Shown one piece after another: positions 27,150-36,590 of a DNA stretch of 64,000 nucleotides. The stretch is from contig NZ_UATM01000032.1 of NCBI RefSeq assembly GCF_900454685.1, positions 1,116,001 through 1,180,000 on the forward strand, given 5' to 3'. Each line of letters begins with the position of its first letter. Within the stretch, counting starts at the first letter, position 1. The notes below the pieces were generated by a model, which did no database searches, was not told where the DNA came from, and saw only the letters and a program-made list of their open reading frames with translations. A program made the translations under genes and the position numbers. This DNA comes from Peptoniphilus harei. Lineage in GTDB: Bacteria; Bacillota; Clostridia; Tissierellales; Peptoniphilaceae.

Positions 27150-27205
27150 TTGAACTTTGTTCAGAAAAGTATTATTATATCTTTTGCAAAGATGAACAAC
27201 GTTCA
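27150..27205 (+). promoter_or_regulatory. Promoter and twin TetR operators of the tetR-mmpL operon
   Basis: TTGAAC (27150-27155) and TATTAT (27173-27178) have a 17-bp spacer. TGAACTTTGTTCA (27151-27163) covers the -35 and TGAACAACGTTCA (27193-27205) lies just past the expected start. Both are palindromes of the form TGAAC-N3-GTTCA with centres 42 bp apart, four helical turns. This is the layout expected for autorepression by the downstream TetR protein. Confidence 0.8.
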
Positions 27206-27236
27206 GTTATTAATAAAAGTTTAGAAGGAGGTAAAA

Positions 27237-27821
27237 ATGACGTCTCAAGATAAAAGAAAAGAGAAAGAAAATAAAATCTCAGAAGCTGCTATGTCTTCCT
27301 TTAGAGAAAAGGGGATAGAAGTTACTTCTATTAGAGATATTATGAGCAGGACTGACTTAGGCCTGGGAACTTTTTATCTTTACTTTAGAGATAAAAAAGA
27401 TCTGGAGCAAAGAATAGTCCTAGATATAATGACGGAGCTCTTTTATGAAGCTGAGTCCACTTGTGTGGATAGTGATCCCAAGAAGAGATATATTTCATTT
27501 ATAAATTATATAATTGATCACTTAGTTGAGGATCCTCTTGAGTTGCAACTTTTTTCAAACAACTTAAACTGGGCTCTTTATGCAAAGATAGAAAATGATG
27601 ATAGGTATAAAGAAACGGACAATAACCTTCAATTTATTTTAAATAAATATTCAAGTTTATTTAATGATGAGTTATCAGAGTCTGAAAGATTATTTATCTT
27701 GTCATTAACTATTCAGATAGTTCTTTCAACTTGTGAATCAGCCTTAATGCCAGACTCAGTTCTTGATATTGAAGAAATGAAGCCTGCTTTGTACAAAATC
27801 GTAGACAGAATATTTAGATAA
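27237..27821 (+). CDS. TetR/AcrR-family repressor
   Basis: A 194-residue regulator. The N-terminal helix-turn-helix is clear: AMSSFREKGIEVTSIRDIMS, then TDLGLGTFYLYFRDKKDLEQ. The C-terminal ligand-binding part is unassigned. The ATG follows AAGGAGG. It is the first gene of an operon with an MmpL-type transporter and a heptad-repeat protein, and the promoter has two palindromes that it probably binds, so it most likely represses its own export system until an inducer arrives. Confidence 0.9.
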   Translation: MTSQDKRKEKENKISEAAMSSFREKGIEVTSIRDIMSRTDLGLGTFYLYFRDKKDLEQRIVLDIMTELFYEAESTCVDSDPKKRYISFINYIIDHLVEDPLELQLFSNNLNWALYAKIENDDRYKETDNNLQFILNKYSSLFNDELSESERLFILSLTIQIVLSTCESALMPDSVLDIEEMKPALYKIVDRIFR

Positions 27822-27830
27822 AGGAGTAGA

Positions 27831-29885
27831 ATGAAAAAATTTACAAAATTTATTTCACACAGACCTAAATTTATACTCTTAGTCATGACCTTACTTTTGA
27901 TTCCCTCATTTATAGGTTACAAGCTGACTGGAGTAAACTATGACATCTTGTCCTACTTGCCTCAAGACTTAAAGTCAACCCAAGGTCAAAAAATCTTGGA
28001 TGAAGACTTTAAAAATGCGGCCACAGGTATGTTAATTTTAGAGGGAAGCGACCATGATGCAGAGGTCTTGCGAGAGAAAATACTTGAGATAGACGGGGTT
28101 GAAGATGTAATTTCAAAATCTTCTACTGTAGGAGATATGATTCCCAGCGGATTTTTACCAGATGAGGTAAAAGATATTTTTTATGCTGATGGATCCACTC
28201 TTATGATAGTAAAGTTTAGTGAATCATCATCTTCCTTGACCACAATGTCAGCTATAGATGAAATTAGAAAGATTGAGTCAAATCAAAAATACCTAAGTGG
28301 GATTTCTTCACTTGTTAAGGATACCAAGGATTTAATTGACAAGGAAACACCAATATATGTTGGACTTGCAGTTGTTCTTGGACTAATAATTTTGTCCTTA
28401 ACAAATGAATCGACTATAGTTCCCTTTGTATTCATGCTCACAATAGGTTATGCAGTCTTGTATAACTTTGGGACAAATATATTCCTGGGAGAGATTTCTT
28501 ACATTACCAAGGCCATAGCAGCTGTTTTGCAGCTTGCTGTTACCATGGACTATTCAATCTTTCTTTACCACAGGTATGTTGAAGAAAAAAAATATTACGA
28601 TACAAAATATGACGCTATGGATGTTGCAATCCAAGAGACAATTTCATCTCTTTTTGCATCATCACTTACTACTTTTGCAGGATTTATTGTCCTAATAGCA
28701 ATGAGATTGGGCTTAGGTAAGGATATTGGTCTTGTTATGAGTAAAGGGGTCCTAATTGGCCTAATCTCAACTGTAACAGTCCTTCCAGCAATGCTTCTCA
28801 TGGTTGAAAATTTAGTAAACAAATACAACCACAAGGTTATGCTGCCAAGTTTTGATAAATTATCAGACTTTAACATTAGGCACAAGAAGACCCTTTTCCT
28901 TGTTGCTATAGGATTATTTATTCCAGCAATTTATGGATCATTGAACACAAAGCTCTACTACAACTTAGACAGGTCCTTGCCTCAAGACCTAGATTCCATA
29001 GTGGCCCTCAACAAGATGAAGAAGGACTACAACATGGCAAGTACCCACTTTATAGTAGTAAAAGATGATTTATCAAATTCTAATCTAGAAGGTTTAATCA
29101 GTGACCTAAAGGGAATTGAAGGTATAAACTCTGTTTTAAGTGTAAGTTCAGTAACGGGGGTCACTGTTCCTAGCGAATTCTTGCCAGACAAACTTCAAGA
29201 TAACTTTAGCAAGAATGGTTACCAAATGATCATGGCAAACTCTGAGTTTCAAACAGCATCACCTGAAGTGAAAAGACAAGTTGCACAAATGAAAGAAGTA
29301 ATAAATGAACATGACGAGGAAGGTTACCTAACTGGTGAAGCGGTTTTAACGGATGACTTAACAGTAATATCTGACAGGGACTTTAAAATAGTAAATATTA
29401 TTTCTATTTCAGTAGTATTTTTAATTATTGCCCTTGTATTAAAGTCTATTGGCTTTCCAATAGTTTTAATTGGAGCAATTGAACTTGCCATACAAATAAA
29501 CATGGGAATTCCTTTTTACTTCAACCACACAATACCATTTATTACATCTATAATAATTGGGGTTATTCAGCTTGGATCAACTATAGATTATTCAATACTT
29601 TTGACAGATAGGTTTTTAGCAGAATACAAAAAGTCCAAGGACGTAGACGGATCTTTAAAAATTGCTGTTAAAGAAACTTCAAAATCAATTGTAACTTCAG
29701 CCCTATCTTTTATGGCGGCAACAATTGGTGTAGGTATCTATTCTAAGATGGAAATTGTATCAACAATTTGTACTTTTTTAGCAAGGGGTGCCATTATAAG
29801 TATGCTTGTAATCATACTTTTACTACCTGCTATTATTTCAATTAGTTTTCCTTTCATTAAGAAGACTACAAAAAACTTAGATTAA
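27831..29885 (+). CDS. MMPL/RND-family transporter
   Basis: A 684-residue protein with the duplicated RND architecture of single-chain MmpL transporters: membrane segment, outside domain, five or six segments, then the same again. Acidic residues inside membrane helices that carry protons are visible (QLAVTMDYSIFLYHRY in the first half, LGSTIDYSILLTDRFL in the second). Family members move lipids, hydrophobic drugs or peptides. It is 10 bases after tetR and 21 before the heptad-repeat gene, an arrangement common in Firmicutes. Confidence 0.88.
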   Translation: MKKFTKFISHRPKFILLVMTLLLIPSFIGYKLTGVNYDILSYLPQDLKSTQGQKILDEDFKNAATGMLILEGSDHDAEVLREKILEIDGVEDVISKSSTVGDMIPSGFLPDEVKDIFYADGSTLMIVKFSESSSSLTTMSAIDEIRKIESNQKYLSGISSLVKDTKDLIDKETPIYVGLAVVLGLIILSLTNESTIVPFVFMLTIGYAVLYNFGTNIFLGEISYITKAIAAVLQLAVTMDYSIFLYHRYVEEKKYYDTKYDAMDVAIQETISSLFASSLTTFAGFIVLIAMRLGLGKDIGLVMSKGVLIGLISTVTVLPAMLLMVENLVNKYNHKVMLPSFDKLSDFNIRHKKTLFLVAIGLFIPAIYGSLNTKLYYNLDRSLPQDLDSIVALNKMKKDYNMASTHFIVVKDDLSNSNLEGLISDLKGIEGINSVLSVSSVTGVTVPSEFLPDKLQDNFSKNGYQMIMANSEFQTASPEVKRQVAQMKEVINEHDEEGYLTGEAVLTDDLTVISDRDFKIVNIISISVVFLIIALVLKSIGFPIVLIGAIELAIQINMGIPFYFNHTIPFITSIIIGVIQLGSTIDYSILLTDRFLAEYKKSKDVDGSLKIAVKETSKSIVTSALSFMAATIGVGIYSKMEIVSTICTFLARGAIISMLVIILLLPAIISISFPFIKKTTKNLD

Positions 29886-29905
29886 ATTATTAAAAGGAGA
29901 GAAAA

Positions 29906-32335
29906 ATGAATAAAAATTTTCAAAAGGGAGTTATTTCCCTTGTCCTATCTTCTATGATATTAACTAATACTGCCTTTGCAGCATCAGAAATTATAAATAA
30001 AAGTGAAACAGTTTATGTCCTAAAGAAGGATGATAAAATTACAGATAAGACTGTTTCAGTTTGGCTAAACTCTGAAGATAATATTAAGGGAAAGGACAAG
30101 TCAAACTTAAAAAATGTAAAGAACTTAAAGACAGATGAAATGATAAAAAATGATTCAGGATATATTTATTGGGACGAAGATGTTAAGGACATCTACTACC
30201 AAGGTAAGAGTGAAAAAGACCTTCCAATAGATGTAAAGATCGATTACTATCTTGACGGAGAAAAAATCGAAAACTCTGATTTAAAGGGTAAGTCTGGTCA
30301 CTTAAAAGTTGTCCTATCAGCAGAAAATAAAAACTATGCTATAAAGAGAATTGCTGGCAAAAAGCAAAGAGTATATGCACCCTATACCCTAATGGCAGCT
30401 ATGGCCTTTCCACAAGAAGTAGCTTCTAATATTGAAACAGATGATGCAAAAGTGGCAAAAGATGGAAAAAATGAAATGGTGACAACAATTTTAACACCAG
30501 GCCTAAGAGAAAACTTTGAAACTATTCTAGAAGAAAGGCAAATGGAAGACTTCAAGAGCCAGGCAACAATAGAAATGGACGTTAAGGACTACAAACCTGT
30601 TGAAGCATATATTGTTATTTCCAATGAACTATTCCAAAACGAAGCTGACCTAGATACTATTGACAAGTTAAGAGATGGAATTAAGGAACTAGAAGATAAT
30701 TCAAAAAAATTGGTAGATGCTTCTTCAAAATTATCTGATGCCCAAGGCGAATTAAATGACGGTATCTCAGAAATGGGAGATGGATCTGTTAAATTAAAGG
30801 ACGGTTCCAAGGAACTTTATGAAAAGTCTGGAGAGTTTGAAGACAAAATTGATGAAGTTATTGATAAGGTTGAACCGATTCCAGGTGCAGCACAAGAAAT
30901 GTATGAAGGTGGAAGCAAATTAACTTCTGGTATCACTGACTACACTTCTGCAGTTGGCAAGATGAATGAAAAAACTGGAGAAATGAAAGATGGGGCAAGA
31001 AAGCTTCACGATGGTTCAGTGGAACTTGACAATGGAATTGGAAAATTAAAAGACGCAACAACACAACTTAGAGAAGGTTCAAGCAAGCTTAGCAAGATTG
31101 ATGAGATGAAGGAAGAAGCCTTAAAGAAACTATCTGAATTAAAAGCTGGGATAGAAAAACTATCAGCTGGTGCAGACAAGGTTGATGCTGGTGCAAGTAA
31201 GGCACTTGAAAGCTCAAAGGAGCTTGCAGCAGGTCAAGATAAGTTTAATAGCAACTTCCAACAATTAAATGATAAGGTTCAAGGAATGAAGGCCCCAGAT
31301 CTTTCTGGTCTTGAAAATATAAATGTTGAAGGAGACCTTCAAAAGATTGGCGCATCTGCCCAAAGTATTGGAGGTTCAGCCCAAGAGATTGAACAAGTAA
31401 TAGGAATGCTTAGTCAAATTCAAGATCCAGAATCACAAGCTATAGCTTTCCAAGCAATTACTAAACTTGGTGGAGCAGCAAGAAATATTGGTAAAAACGC
31501 ACAAACAATTGGTGGATCAGCACAAAACGCTGGAGCACAACTTCAAGCTTTAAAGGGTTTAAGTGGAATGGCAGGGCAACTACAAGGCCTTGATGAGCTA
31601 AAGGGGGGCATGAATCAACTAGCTGCTGCATCTGAAAAATTAAATGCAGGTACAAGTCAGCTTCCTGGAGGACTTGAACAACTCCAAGCAGGAACATCAG
31701 AACTTGCAAGTGGTGCAAGACAAATTGATGGAGAACTTGGAAAGGCAATGACTGAAGCAGCATCAAAACTTGACACATCACAACTTATGAAGCTTTCTGA
31801 CTCACTTGTAAAACTTGATGATGCAACTACAAAATTAAAAGATGGCTCATCAAAACTAAGAGAGGGAACAGGAGAAAGTGAAGAAGCTGTAAATAAATTT
31901 ACAGATGCAATAACAGAACTTGACTCCAACTCAGGCAAGTTAAATGACGGTGCAAGTGATTTAACAAGTGGTCTTTTAGAATTTAGAGATAAATCTAAGG
32001 ACTTCAAAGAATTCCCAAGACTTAAGACAGAGGGAATTGTGCCAATGAGGGATGGAATAAAAAAACTTGACGATGGTATCATTGATTTAAGTGCTGGGGC
32101 CTTTAAACTAAAAGATGGAAGCAACCTAATTGACGATAACATGAGAATCTTCGCAGAAAAGCTTCAAGAATTTAAACAAAAGGGAATTGACGAGCTTGAC
32201 AGAAAGACAGAAGAACTTCCAGAATTTAAAGAAACTGTAGACGCCATGTTAGAACTTTCAAAAGGCGACAACTCCTTCACAGGAACTAATGAAGGTTTTG
32301 ATACAAAATACAGAATCATTGAAAAAATAAAATAA
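29906..32335 (+). CDS. Secreted heptad-repeat protein (YhgE/Pip-like)
   Basis: An 809-residue protein with a signal peptide (cleavage after NTAFA) and a small N-terminal domain. Most of residues 240-760 consists of seven-residue repeats of the type L-x-x-G/A-x-x-x (SKLSDAQGELNDGISEMGDG, LNAGTSQLPGGLEQLQAGTS). YhgE/Pip proteins share these repeats and partner MmpL transporters, but they have membrane segments at both ends. Here no C-terminal membrane segment or wall anchor follows, and the chain ends TKYRIIEKIK. It may be a soluble or MmpL-bound extracellular coiled coil. Confidence 0.75.
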   Translation: MNKNFQKGVISLVLSSMILTNTAFAASEIINKSETVYVLKKDDKITDKTVSVWLNSEDNIKGKDKSNLKNVKNLKTDEMIKNDSGYIYWDEDVKDIYYQGKSEKDLPIDVKIDYYLDGEKIENSDLKGKSGHLKVVLSAENKNYAIKRIAGKKQRVYAPYTLMAAMAFPQEVASNIETDDAKVAKDGKNEMVTTILTPGLRENFETILEERQMEDFKSQATIEMDVKDYKPVEAYIVISNELFQNEADLDTIDKLRDGIKELEDNSKKLVDASSKLSDAQGELNDGISEMGDGSVKLKDGSKELYEKSGEFEDKIDEVIDKVEPIPGAAQEMYEGGSKLTSGITDYTSAVGKMNEKTGEMKDGARKLHDGSVELDNGIGKLKDATTQLREGSSKLSKIDEMKEEALKKLSELKAGIEKLSAGADKVDAGASKALESSKELAAGQDKFNSNFQQLNDKVQGMKAPDLSGLENINVEGDLQKIGASAQSIGGSAQEIEQVIGMLSQIQDPESQAIAFQAITKLGGAARNIGKNAQTIGGSAQNAGAQLQALKGLSGMAGQLQGLDELKGGMNQLAAASEKLNAGTSQLPGGLEQLQAGTSELASGARQIDGELGKAMTEAASKLDTSQLMKLSDSLVKLDDATTKLKDGSSKLREGTGESEEAVNKFTDAITELDSNSGKLNDGASDLTSGLLEFRDKSKDFKEFPRLKTEGIVPMRDGIKKLDDGIIDLSAGAFKLKDGSNLIDDNMRIFAEKLQEFKQKGIDELDRKTEELPEFKETVDAMLELSKGDNSFTGTNEGFDTKYRIIEKIK

Positions 32336-32397
32336 GAGTGAACTTTTATTTTAAATGGGTAAGTAATTTACAAGAACGTTTAAAATAGGAGGTTATT

Positions 32398-32664
32398 ATG
32401 GAAGTTAAAAAAGGTAGAAACTGTTATTATATAGGCGAAGACGAAAATAATTACAAGGGAATCTTGACTTACGAAGATAAGGGCGATGTAATTGATGCCC
32501 AACACACTATTGTGAAACCAGAATTTGGTGGACAAGGACTAGCAGGTGAACTTGTAAAACAACTTGTGGAAGATGCAAGAAAAGAAAATAAAAAGATTTT
32601 AGGAACTTGTTCTTACGTAGAAAAGAAACTTGAGTCAAGTGACTATGATGATGTAAGAGCATAA
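32398..32664 (+). CDS. Small GNAT-like N-acetyltransferase (YjdJ/Gcn5-related)
   Basis: An 88-residue protein with the reduced GNAT core: YKGILTYEDKGDVIDAQHTI, then VKPEFGGQGLAGELVKQLVE, where GGQGLAGEL is the acetyl-CoA pyrophosphate loop. This matches the short Acetyltransf_CG family, whose substrate is usually unknown. A strong AGGAGG site precedes the ATG. It probably forms its own unit after the tetR operon and is closed by a bidirectional terminator. Confidence 0.8.
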   Translation: MEVKKGRNCYYIGEDENNYKGILTYEDKGDVIDAQHTIVKPEFGGQGLAGELVKQLVEDARKENKKILGTCSYVEKKLESSDYDDVRA

Positions 32665-32697
32665 AAAAAGAAGATGGGGTGACCCATCTTTTTTAAT
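32665..32697. terminator. Bidirectional terminator between convergent genes
   Basis: AAGATGGG (32671-32678) / CCCATCTT (32683-32690) with GTGA loop; T runs on both strands. Confidence 0.85.
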
Positions 32698-32726
32698 GCA
32701 AAAAATTATTATCTTTTAATAAAATT

Positions 32727-33755
32727 TTATTTAAAATATAACTTCATATCACCATCTTGAATTAGGCCTTTCCTGTAGAGGACTTCGTAGATTACAAAAG
32801 TAACAAGACCAGGCAAGATTATATGCATAAGTAAAATTATTCCCAAAAGTTTCATAAAAGGAACATCTGGCATGGCAGTAAAGGTTGAAATTTGTCCAAC
32901 AAGTCCACTAGTTCCCATACCTGAACCAAGGGGAGTGTTTTCTAGTTTAAATACCATTGTAGACACTGGTCCTAGGATTGCTGATGAAAGGATTGGCGGG
33001 ATGATTATAAGAGGTTTTCTCACAATATTTGGCATTTGTAACATTGAAGTTCCAAGACCTTGGGCCACAAGGCCTTCCACCTTGTTGTCACGATAAGACA
33101 TAACTGCAAAGCCAACCATTTGACAACAGCAACCAATAGTTGCAGCCCCACCAGCAAGCGATGAAAGTGATAGCATCATTGATAGGGCAGCAGATGAAAT
33201 TGGAAGGGTCAATACAATACCAACAACAACTGATACAATTATTCCCATAAAGAAGGGTGCTTTATTTGTTGCGTTAATAATAATTGCTCCCAAGAGATTC
33301 ATGAAGTTGCCAATATAAGGACCAACAAAGTTGGCAACAAAAACTCCAGTTAAAACTGTAATGGCAGGAGTGACTATAATATCAATTTTTGTCTTCCTGC
33401 TGACAAGTTTACCAAACTCAACAGCCACTATAGTTGCAATATAAACACCCATGGGACCTCCAAGATCGTTGCCAGCAATCCCAACAACAGTTGCCGCATA
33501 GACAACAAGACTTGGTGCACCCATAGCTGTGGCAATAGCAACTGCAATAGCAGGTCCCGTTGCCTTTTGAGCAAGAGGCCAAAGGACATCAGTCAAAAAT
33601 AAAATATTAAAAGACTTGCCAATAGTATTTAATATTGTACCAACTAAGAGAGTTGCAAAAAGACCAAAGGCCATGGCACCGAGGGCATCAATAAAATATA
33701 ATTTTGCCTTTCTATTTATAAAGCTAGAGAAAGATTTTTCCTTATTACTCATCAT
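32727..33755 (-). CDS. PTS_EIIC_2-type membrane transporter
   Basis: A 342-residue, ten-segment, alanine/glycine-rich membrane protein. Blocks such as ATGPAIAVAIATAMGAPSLV and GNDLGGPMGVYIATIVAVEF match the EIIC_2 family, sugar-permease-like proteins that occur without EIIA or EIIB domains. I see no phosphotransfer residues, so coupling to the PTS is not supported. Substrate unknown. Two tandem ATGs overlap the nitroreductase stop (ATGA), so the pair is translationally coupled. Confidence 0.75.
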   Translation of the reverse strand: MMSNKEKSFSSFINRKAKLYFIDALGAMAFGLFATLLVGTILNTIGKSFNILFLTDVLWPLAQKATGPAIAVAIATAMGAPSLVVYAATVVGIAGNDLGGPMGVYIATIVAVEFGKLVSRKTKIDIIVTPAITVLTGVFVANFVGPYIGNFMNLLGAIIINATNKAPFFMGIIVSVVVGIVLTLPISSAALSMMLSLSSLAGGAATIGCCCQMVGFAVMSYRDNKVEGLVAQGLGTSMLQMPNIVRKPLIIIPPILSSAILGPVSTMVFKLENTPLGSGMGTSGLVGQISTFTAMPDVPFMKLLGIILLMHIILPGLVTFVIYEVLYRKGLIQDGDMKLYFK

Positions 33756-34333
33756 ATTCTCCTTACAATATCATCAAGCTTGTACTTTGGAACAACATAG
33801 TTTCCCTTATCATCTAGGTAATATGATTGGTCCTCTTCTATATCAATTTCTTTTATTGAAGACTCAAGCTTTGGATAGCCAAAAGCCACAACAAGACTAC
33901 AAGTATATCTCTCATCATAGGATAAAATTTCACGCATCTTCTCATCAACAACACTTCCAATGATGCAAGATCCAATACCTCTTTCTGCAGCAGCAAGAGT
34001 TAAATTAGAAATCACAAGTCCTTGGTCAACTCCATCGAATTTTAATTTCTTTTCCTTGTCACTTAAGATGGCAATAAAATATACAGGTCTTTCACCTTCC
34101 TTAGGCCTACCAGCATCATTGGGAAGGGAAGCAGCCCATCTTGTGTTATCAAAAATCTCTAAGACTTTTTCTTTGCTTTCAACAGAGATAAATCTTAAGA
34201 ATTGTCTGTTGTTTGCACAAGAAGCAAACTTAATAGAAGATAAAATTCCATCAATATCTTCCTTAGCAAGTTCTCTTTCTTCATCAAACTTTCTGTAAGA
34301 TCTTCTCCACTCTAATAATTTTTCTAAATTCAT
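33752..34333 (-). CDS. Nitroreductase-family flavoprotein
   Basis: A 193-residue protein with the nitroreductase fold: the N-terminal WRRSYRKFDEER FMN-phosphate motif, FASCANNRQFLRFI for the FMN ring, and AAERGIGSCIIGSV near the dimer interface. These enzymes use NAD(P)H and FMN to reduce quinones, nitro compounds or flavins. I chose the ATG at 34331-34333 behind ATGGAGGAATT rather than the longer frame, whose extra 23 residues are not family-like. It is followed by the EIIC-like gene. Confidence 0.82.
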   Translation of the reverse strand: MNLEKLLEWRRSYRKFDEERELAKEDIDGILSSIKFASCANNRQFLRFISVESKEKVLEIFDNTRWAASLPNDAGRPKEGERPVYFIAILSDKEKKLKFDGVDQGLVISNLTLAAAERGIGSCIIGSVVDEKMREILSYDERYTCSLVVAFGYPKLESSIKEIDIEEDQSYYLDDKGNYVVPKYKLDDIVRRI

Positions 34334-34519
34334 AATTCCTCCATTTGCAATAAACATCTTCTTGTTAACTTTATATTTTACAACAAAAAAAGAATTTATC
34401 AATTAAAGGATTAAATAGATGATAAAAAATTTAAAATAGGGTATAAATAATTCAGTAGGAAAACGAAGGATTTTCTAAAAAACATTTTTAAATTTTATTA
34501 AAAATATTGTGAAAATGTT

Positions 34520-34548
34520 TTGACACTTTAGTAAAGTTGTTGTATACT
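34520..34548 (+). promoter_or_regulatory. Strong promoter of the dehydrogenase-flavodiiron operon
   Basis: TTGACA (34520-34525) and TATACT (34543-34548) with a 17-bp spacer. The palindrome ACTTTAGTAAAGT (34525-34537) occupies the spacer and is a candidate operator. The leader contains GTATAC repeated at 34542-34547 and 34558-34563 and the stem AAAGTAT/ATACTTT. Confidence 0.8.
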
Positions 34549-34641
34549 TTAATTATTGTATACCATCTTGGTGTATCTTTTGTTTTTAACTAATAAAGTA
34601 TCTAATACTTTAATTATCTTTAATCTTAAAAGGAGGAAAAT

Positions 34642-36579
34642 ATGTCAAATATGTACAAGACAACTGCTGAACATGAAGCCCTACGTAAGGCTATCAGAGA
34701 ATTTGCAGAAGCAGAAATCAAGCCATTATCTTTTGGACTTGATCAAAACAATGAATTCCCAGAAGAAATCATTAAGAAGATTGGCGAAAACGGTTGGATG
34801 GGACTTCCATACCCTGAAGAAGAAGGTGGAGCAGGTAAGGATGTTATTTCTTATGCTATCGCTGTAGAAGAACTTTCAAGAGTAGACGCTGGTGTTGGTG
34901 TTGTATTATCAGCTCACACTTCACTAGGATCTTATCCAATCCAAGCTTTTGGTACTAAAGAACAAAAGGAAAAATATTTAAAACCTCTTGCTCAAGGTAA
35001 AAAACTTGGTGCTTTTGGACTTACTGAACCTAACGCTGGTTCTGATGCAGGTGGTACAGAAACTACTGCTGTTCTTGATGGAGATTACTACATCTTAAAT
35101 GGTAACAAGATTTTCATCACTAATGCTCCAGCTGCTGACACTTATGTAGTTTATGCAGTTACTACACCAGGAATCGGTACTCACGGAATTTCTGCTTTCA
35201 TAGTAGAAAAAGGATGGGAAGGATTCACTTTTGGAGATCACTATGACAAATTAGGTATTAGATCTTCAACTACTGCTGAGCTTCAATTTAACAATGTTAA
35301 GGTTCCAAAGGAAAACTTACTTGGTAAAGAAGGTCAAGGATTTAGAATTGCAATGCAAACACTTGACGGTGGTAGAATTGGTATCGCATCACAAGCACTA
35401 GGTATTGCACAAGGTGCTTATGAAGCTGCACTTGCTTATGCAAAAGAAAGAGTTCAATTTGGTAGACCAATTGCTCAACAACAAGCAGTTGCATTCAAGA
35501 TTGCAGATATGGCTACTAAAATCAGAGCTGCAAGACTTATGGTTTATTCAGCTGCTGAAATGAAACAAAATCACGAAAACTACTCAATGGAAGCTGCAAT
35601 GGCAAAAACAGTTGCATCTGAAGTTGCTATGTGGGTTGTTAACGAAGCTCTTCAAATCCACGGTGGTAATGGATACCTAAAGGGCATGGACGTAGAAAGA
35701 TTCTTCAGAGATGCTAAGATCACAACAATCTATGAAGGTACTTCTGAAATCCAAAGAGTTGTAGTTGCAAGTCACCTTATTGGTAAAGCTCCAAAGAAAA
35801 AAGGTAGAGCTGCTGCATTAGATAAAAAAGCTGGCCCTATCACTGGAGATAGAAAAAGAGAAATTATAAAAGCAGACACAGCTGAGGAAGCTGTTGATAT
35901 ACTAGTTAAAAACCTTAAGAAAGATGGATATGACTTCTCTGTAGGTATTGATATTGATACTCCTGTTTACGACGCTGAAAGAGTTGTTTCAGTAGGTAAG
36001 GGAATCGGTGGAGAAGAAAACATGGATATGGCTAGAGAGCTTGCTCACGCAGCAGGTGCAGCACTTGGTTCTTCAAGACCAGTTGCAGAAACTCTAAAAC
36101 TTGTTCCACTTGAAAGATACGTTGGTATGTCAGGACAAAAATTCAATGGTAACCTATATATCGCATGTGGTATTTCAGGAGCCAGCCAACACTTAAAGGG
36201 TATTAAAAATGCATCAACAATTGTTGCAATCAACAAAAATGCAGGTGCTCCAATCTTTAAGAACTGTGACTACGGTATAGTTGGAGATATGTTCGAAATT
36301 ATGCCACTTCTTGCTGAAGCATTAGGAACTGGCGAAAAAGAACCAGCACCTCCAATGAAAAAAGTTAGAAGATCTAAACCTAGAAAATTAGCTCCTAACT
36401 ACAAAGTTATGGTATGTCCAGGCTGTGGATACGAATACGATCCAAACTACGGAGATCCAGAAGGCGAAATCGATCCAGGTACAGATTTTGATAAGCTACC
36501 AGACGATTGGACATGTCCAGAATGTCAAGAAGAAAAGCAAAACTTTATTGAAGCTGATTTCCCAGCAGATAGAAAATAA
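34642..36579 (+). CDS. Acyl-CoA dehydrogenase / EtfA FAD domain / rubredoxin fusion
   Basis: A 645-residue three-domain flavoprotein. Residues 1-380 are a short-chain acyl-CoA dehydrogenase, with FGLTEPNAGSDAGG for FAD and the catalytic base Glu 365 in YEGTSEIQ. Residues 445-560 match the C-terminal FAD domain of electron-transfer flavoprotein alpha (GRPVAETL-like SSRPVAETLKLVP and YIACGISGASQHL). Residues 590-632 are a rubredoxin with two CPxC pairs (Cys 592/595 and 625/628). Electrons from butyryl-CoA or similar would reach the iron site inside one chain. No EtfB is adjacent. Codon use and the strong promoter suggest high expression. The next gene is a flavodiiron protein, a known rubredoxin acceptor. 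Confidence 0.92.
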   Translation: MSNMYKTTAEHEALRKAIREFAEAEIKPLSFGLDQNNEFPEEIIKKIGENGWMGLPYPEEEGGAGKDVISYAIAVEELSRVDAGVGVVLSAHTSLGSYPIQAFGTKEQKEKYLKPLAQGKKLGAFGLTEPNAGSDAGGTETTAVLDGDYYILNGNKIFITNAPAADTYVVYAVTTPGIGTHGISAFIVEKGWEGFTFGDHYDKLGIRSSTTAELQFNNVKVPKENLLGKEGQGFRIAMQTLDGGRIGIASQALGIAQGAYEAALAYAKERVQFGRPIAQQQAVAFKIADMATKIRAARLMVYSAAEMKQNHENYSMEAAMAKTVASEVAMWVVNEALQIHGGNGYLKGMDVERFFRDAKITTIYEGTSEIQRVVVASHLIGKAPKKKGRAAALDKKAGPITGDRKREIIKADTAEEAVDILVKNLKKDGYDFSVGIDIDTPVYDAERVVSVGKGIGGEENMDMARELAHAAGAALGSSRPVAETLKLVPLERYVGMSGQKFNGNLYIACGISGASQHLKGIKNASTIVAINKNAGAPIFKNCDYGIVGDMFEIMPLLAEALGTGEKEPAPPMKKVRRSKPRKLAPNYKVMVCPGCGYEYDPNYGDPEGEIDPGTDFDKLPDDWTCPECQEEKQNFIEADFPADRK

Positions 36580-36590
36580 AGGAGGATATA

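Noticed and set aside
34556..34867. Plus-strand frame overlapping the start of the dehydrogenase fusion gene
   Set aside because: It is out of frame with the real gene, includes its promoter leader, and has no family-like sequence.
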